Below are positions 6,573-7,228 of a stretch of 7,228 nt of DNA, one piece after another. The stretch lies in NCBI GenBank assembly GCA_020631175.1, contig JAHDHT010000189.1:1-7228 (forward strand), in the 5' to 3' direction. The position numbers and the translations under genes are program-made. Below the pieces are notes generated by a model. It did no database searches. It saw nothing but the letters and a program-made list of their open reading frames with translations, and had not been told where the DNA came from. Each line of letters starts with the position of its first letter. The stretch's first letter is position 1. This DNA is from Chitinophagales bacterium (GTDB taxonomy: Bacteria; Bacteroidota; Bacteroidia; Chitinophagales; JAHDHT01).

Positions 6573-6713
6573 TGACGGTGGGGGTAGTGGGTGTGTTTTC
6601 TTATTTCGAGCGGAGTCGAGGCATTTACTGAGGCTTGACGAAGTAAATCTTCCGCTTTTTGAGAAAGATCATGTTTGGCAAACCGGAAGTTCCCTCGGCT
6701 GCGCTCGGGAGAA
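6573..6713 (+). repeat. 141-bp direct repeat, copy B
   Basis: This is the second copy, in the same orientation, 606 bp downstream of copy A. Identity starts sharply at tgacggtg and ends at gggagaa, and the flanks (gctgtcgata before, ttgatggtca after) do not match those of copy A. The sharp, equal-length borders suggest a defined unit rather than a tandem slippage product. Confidence 0.9.
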
Positions 6714-6729
6714 TTGATGGTCATGACTA

Positions 6730-6801
6730 TTTTGAATTTGAGTTTGAGTTTGTCATTTGAATTTTCTCTGGACTCCACCCTTGGATCGCTGCGGTGGATC
6801 C
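6730..6801 (+). repeat. 72-bp block D, copy 2
   Basis: Same length and orientation as 6211-6282. In copy 1, block D lies after block C. Here it lies before block C and touches it directly. The order of blocks has thus changed between the two halves of the island. Confidence 0.8.
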
Positions 6802-6859
6802 CCCTCGAAAATATATTTACATCTCGAGCATATATGCTCTCGCCCGTTAGCGGGACATT
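6802..6859 (+). repeat. Block C copy 2, with a 19-nt insert carrying a palindrome
   Basis: Same two halves as 6133-6171, but 19 nt lie between them and include the perfect 14-bp palindrome gagcatatatgctc (6826-6839). The hairpin in the second half is cccgttagcggg, where a G-T pair replaces the G-C pair of copy 1. It sits 37 bp past the stop of the type B T9SS gene. A role as part of that gene's 3' end is possible, but there is no T-run to call a terminator. Confidence 0.75.
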
Positions 6860-6896
6860 TTTAAACCTCGAACCCAAAACCCACGCACCTCGCCAA

Positions 6897-7228
6897 CTAT
6901 CGCATCAACAAAACAGTACCTTTCTTTTCCTTCTCGGTGCCGTTGAAATTCGTGTACTTAAAATAATAAGCATAGACTCCTTCAGGAGCGATTCTTCCGC
7001 CAACATATCCATCCCAGGCTTCATCGATATTTTCGGTGCTGAATAGAACTTCACCCCATCGATTCATAACGATCATTTGGTAATTAGTCGGGTCGGCATT
7101 CACCAATACCGGTTTAAATTCATTATTTATTCCAGCCGGAGCAAAAGCATTGGGTACAAAAATTAATGCAGGAGTCGCCACACATTCTTCATTTGAAAAA
7201 GCGGTTAAATCCTCCCCGGCAATTTCAG
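6897..7228 (-). CDS. T9SS type B (CHU_C / gliding-motility-type) sorting domain, C-terminal end of a larger secreted protein
   Basis: The minus-strand frame is open from the window edge to TAG (6899-6897), giving 109 residues. GEDLTAFSNEEC leads into VATPALIFVPNAFAPAG, then NNEFKPV, MIVMNRWGEVLFST, AWDGYVGGRIAPEGVYAYYF and a final KGTVLLMR. These are the hallmarks of the CHU_C domain: PNAFxP, NRWGExxF, WDGxxxGxxxPxGxY. This domain directs large adhesins or other surface proteins through the type IX secretion system. The gene body, and so the protein's actual job, is beyond position 7228. The GTG at 7181 is an internal Val of the domain and not the start. The preceding Cys in NEEC is typical of the junction before this domain. 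Confidence 0.93.
   Translation of the reverse strand, partial: EIAGEDLTAFSNEECVATPALIFVPNAFAPAGINNEFKPVLVNADPTNYQMIVMNRWGEVLFSTENIDEAWDGYVGGRIAPEGVYAYYFKYTNFNGTEKEKKGTVLLMR

Larger units (their letters stand above)
5868..6896. other. Gene-free repeat island of about 1.03 kb
   Basis: No convincing gene lies between the broken protease and the type B T9SS gene. Positions 5868-5966 and 6431-6572 are AT-rich and featureless, apart from a small imperfect hairpin at about 6458-6475 (taacc gca ggtta core). The rest is a patchwork of GC-richer repeat blocks and short palindromes listed separately. Open frames of 60-120 codons here run straight through repeat copies. They have no family resemblance that I recognise and no start-site support. 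Confidence 0.8.

Noticed and set aside
5967..6860. CRISPR array or tandem repeat array
   Set aside because: Only two or three copies of each block occur, with irregular spacing and order. There is no regular repeat-spacer pattern.
6515..6877. A 120-codon minus-strand open frame (contains SPERSRGNFRFAKHDL) and the related open frame in repeat copy A
   Set aside because: The same frame is open in both 141-bp copies, which looked coding at first. Comparing the copies, 6 changed codons alter the amino acid and 3 are silent, so there is no sign of purifying selection. The frame also runs through blocks C and D. It is treated as a chance frame within a repeat.

Overview
The window looks like chromosomal DNA of a member of the Bacteroidota. 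It carries cargo of the type IX secretion system (T9SS): a type A sorting domain on one minus-strand gene and a type B (CHU_C, gliding-motility type) domain on another. The DNA is AT-rich, starts lack Shine-Dalgarno sequences, and the intergenic DNA is full of palindromes. The sequence alone does not justify a genus.

Layout. Positions 1-641 (+) hold the 3' part of gatA. Its stop codon directly abuts the ATG of uvrC (642-2435, +), which is complete and looks functional. A perfect 32-bp palindrome (2429-2460) includes the uvrC stop codon and lies between convergent genes. The minus strand from 5867 down to 2473 encodes what was once a single protein of about 1130 residues: a lipoprotein-type signal, an FTP/PepSY propeptide, an M4 (thermolysin-like) zinc metallopeptidase domain with HEYTH, beta-rich spacer domains and a T9SS type A sorting domain. 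It is broken by an in-frame TGA (5001-5003) and by a -1 frameshift near 2727-2732. About 1.03 kb without a credible gene follows (5868-6896). It is packed with duplicated, rearranged palindromic repeats, including two 141-bp copies that are about 92% identical. At the right edge, 6897-7228 (-) is the C-terminal end of a second T9SS substrate with a CHU_C domain.

Functional picture. gatA and uvrC are housekeeping genes: tRNA-dependent amidation and nucleotide excision repair. The minus-strand genes would make cell-surface or secreted proteins. I found no new multi-gene system. The points most worth a second look are the twice-broken protease with its unusual pairing of lipobox and T9SS sorting domain, the palindrome over the uvrC stop, and the mosaic repeat island.
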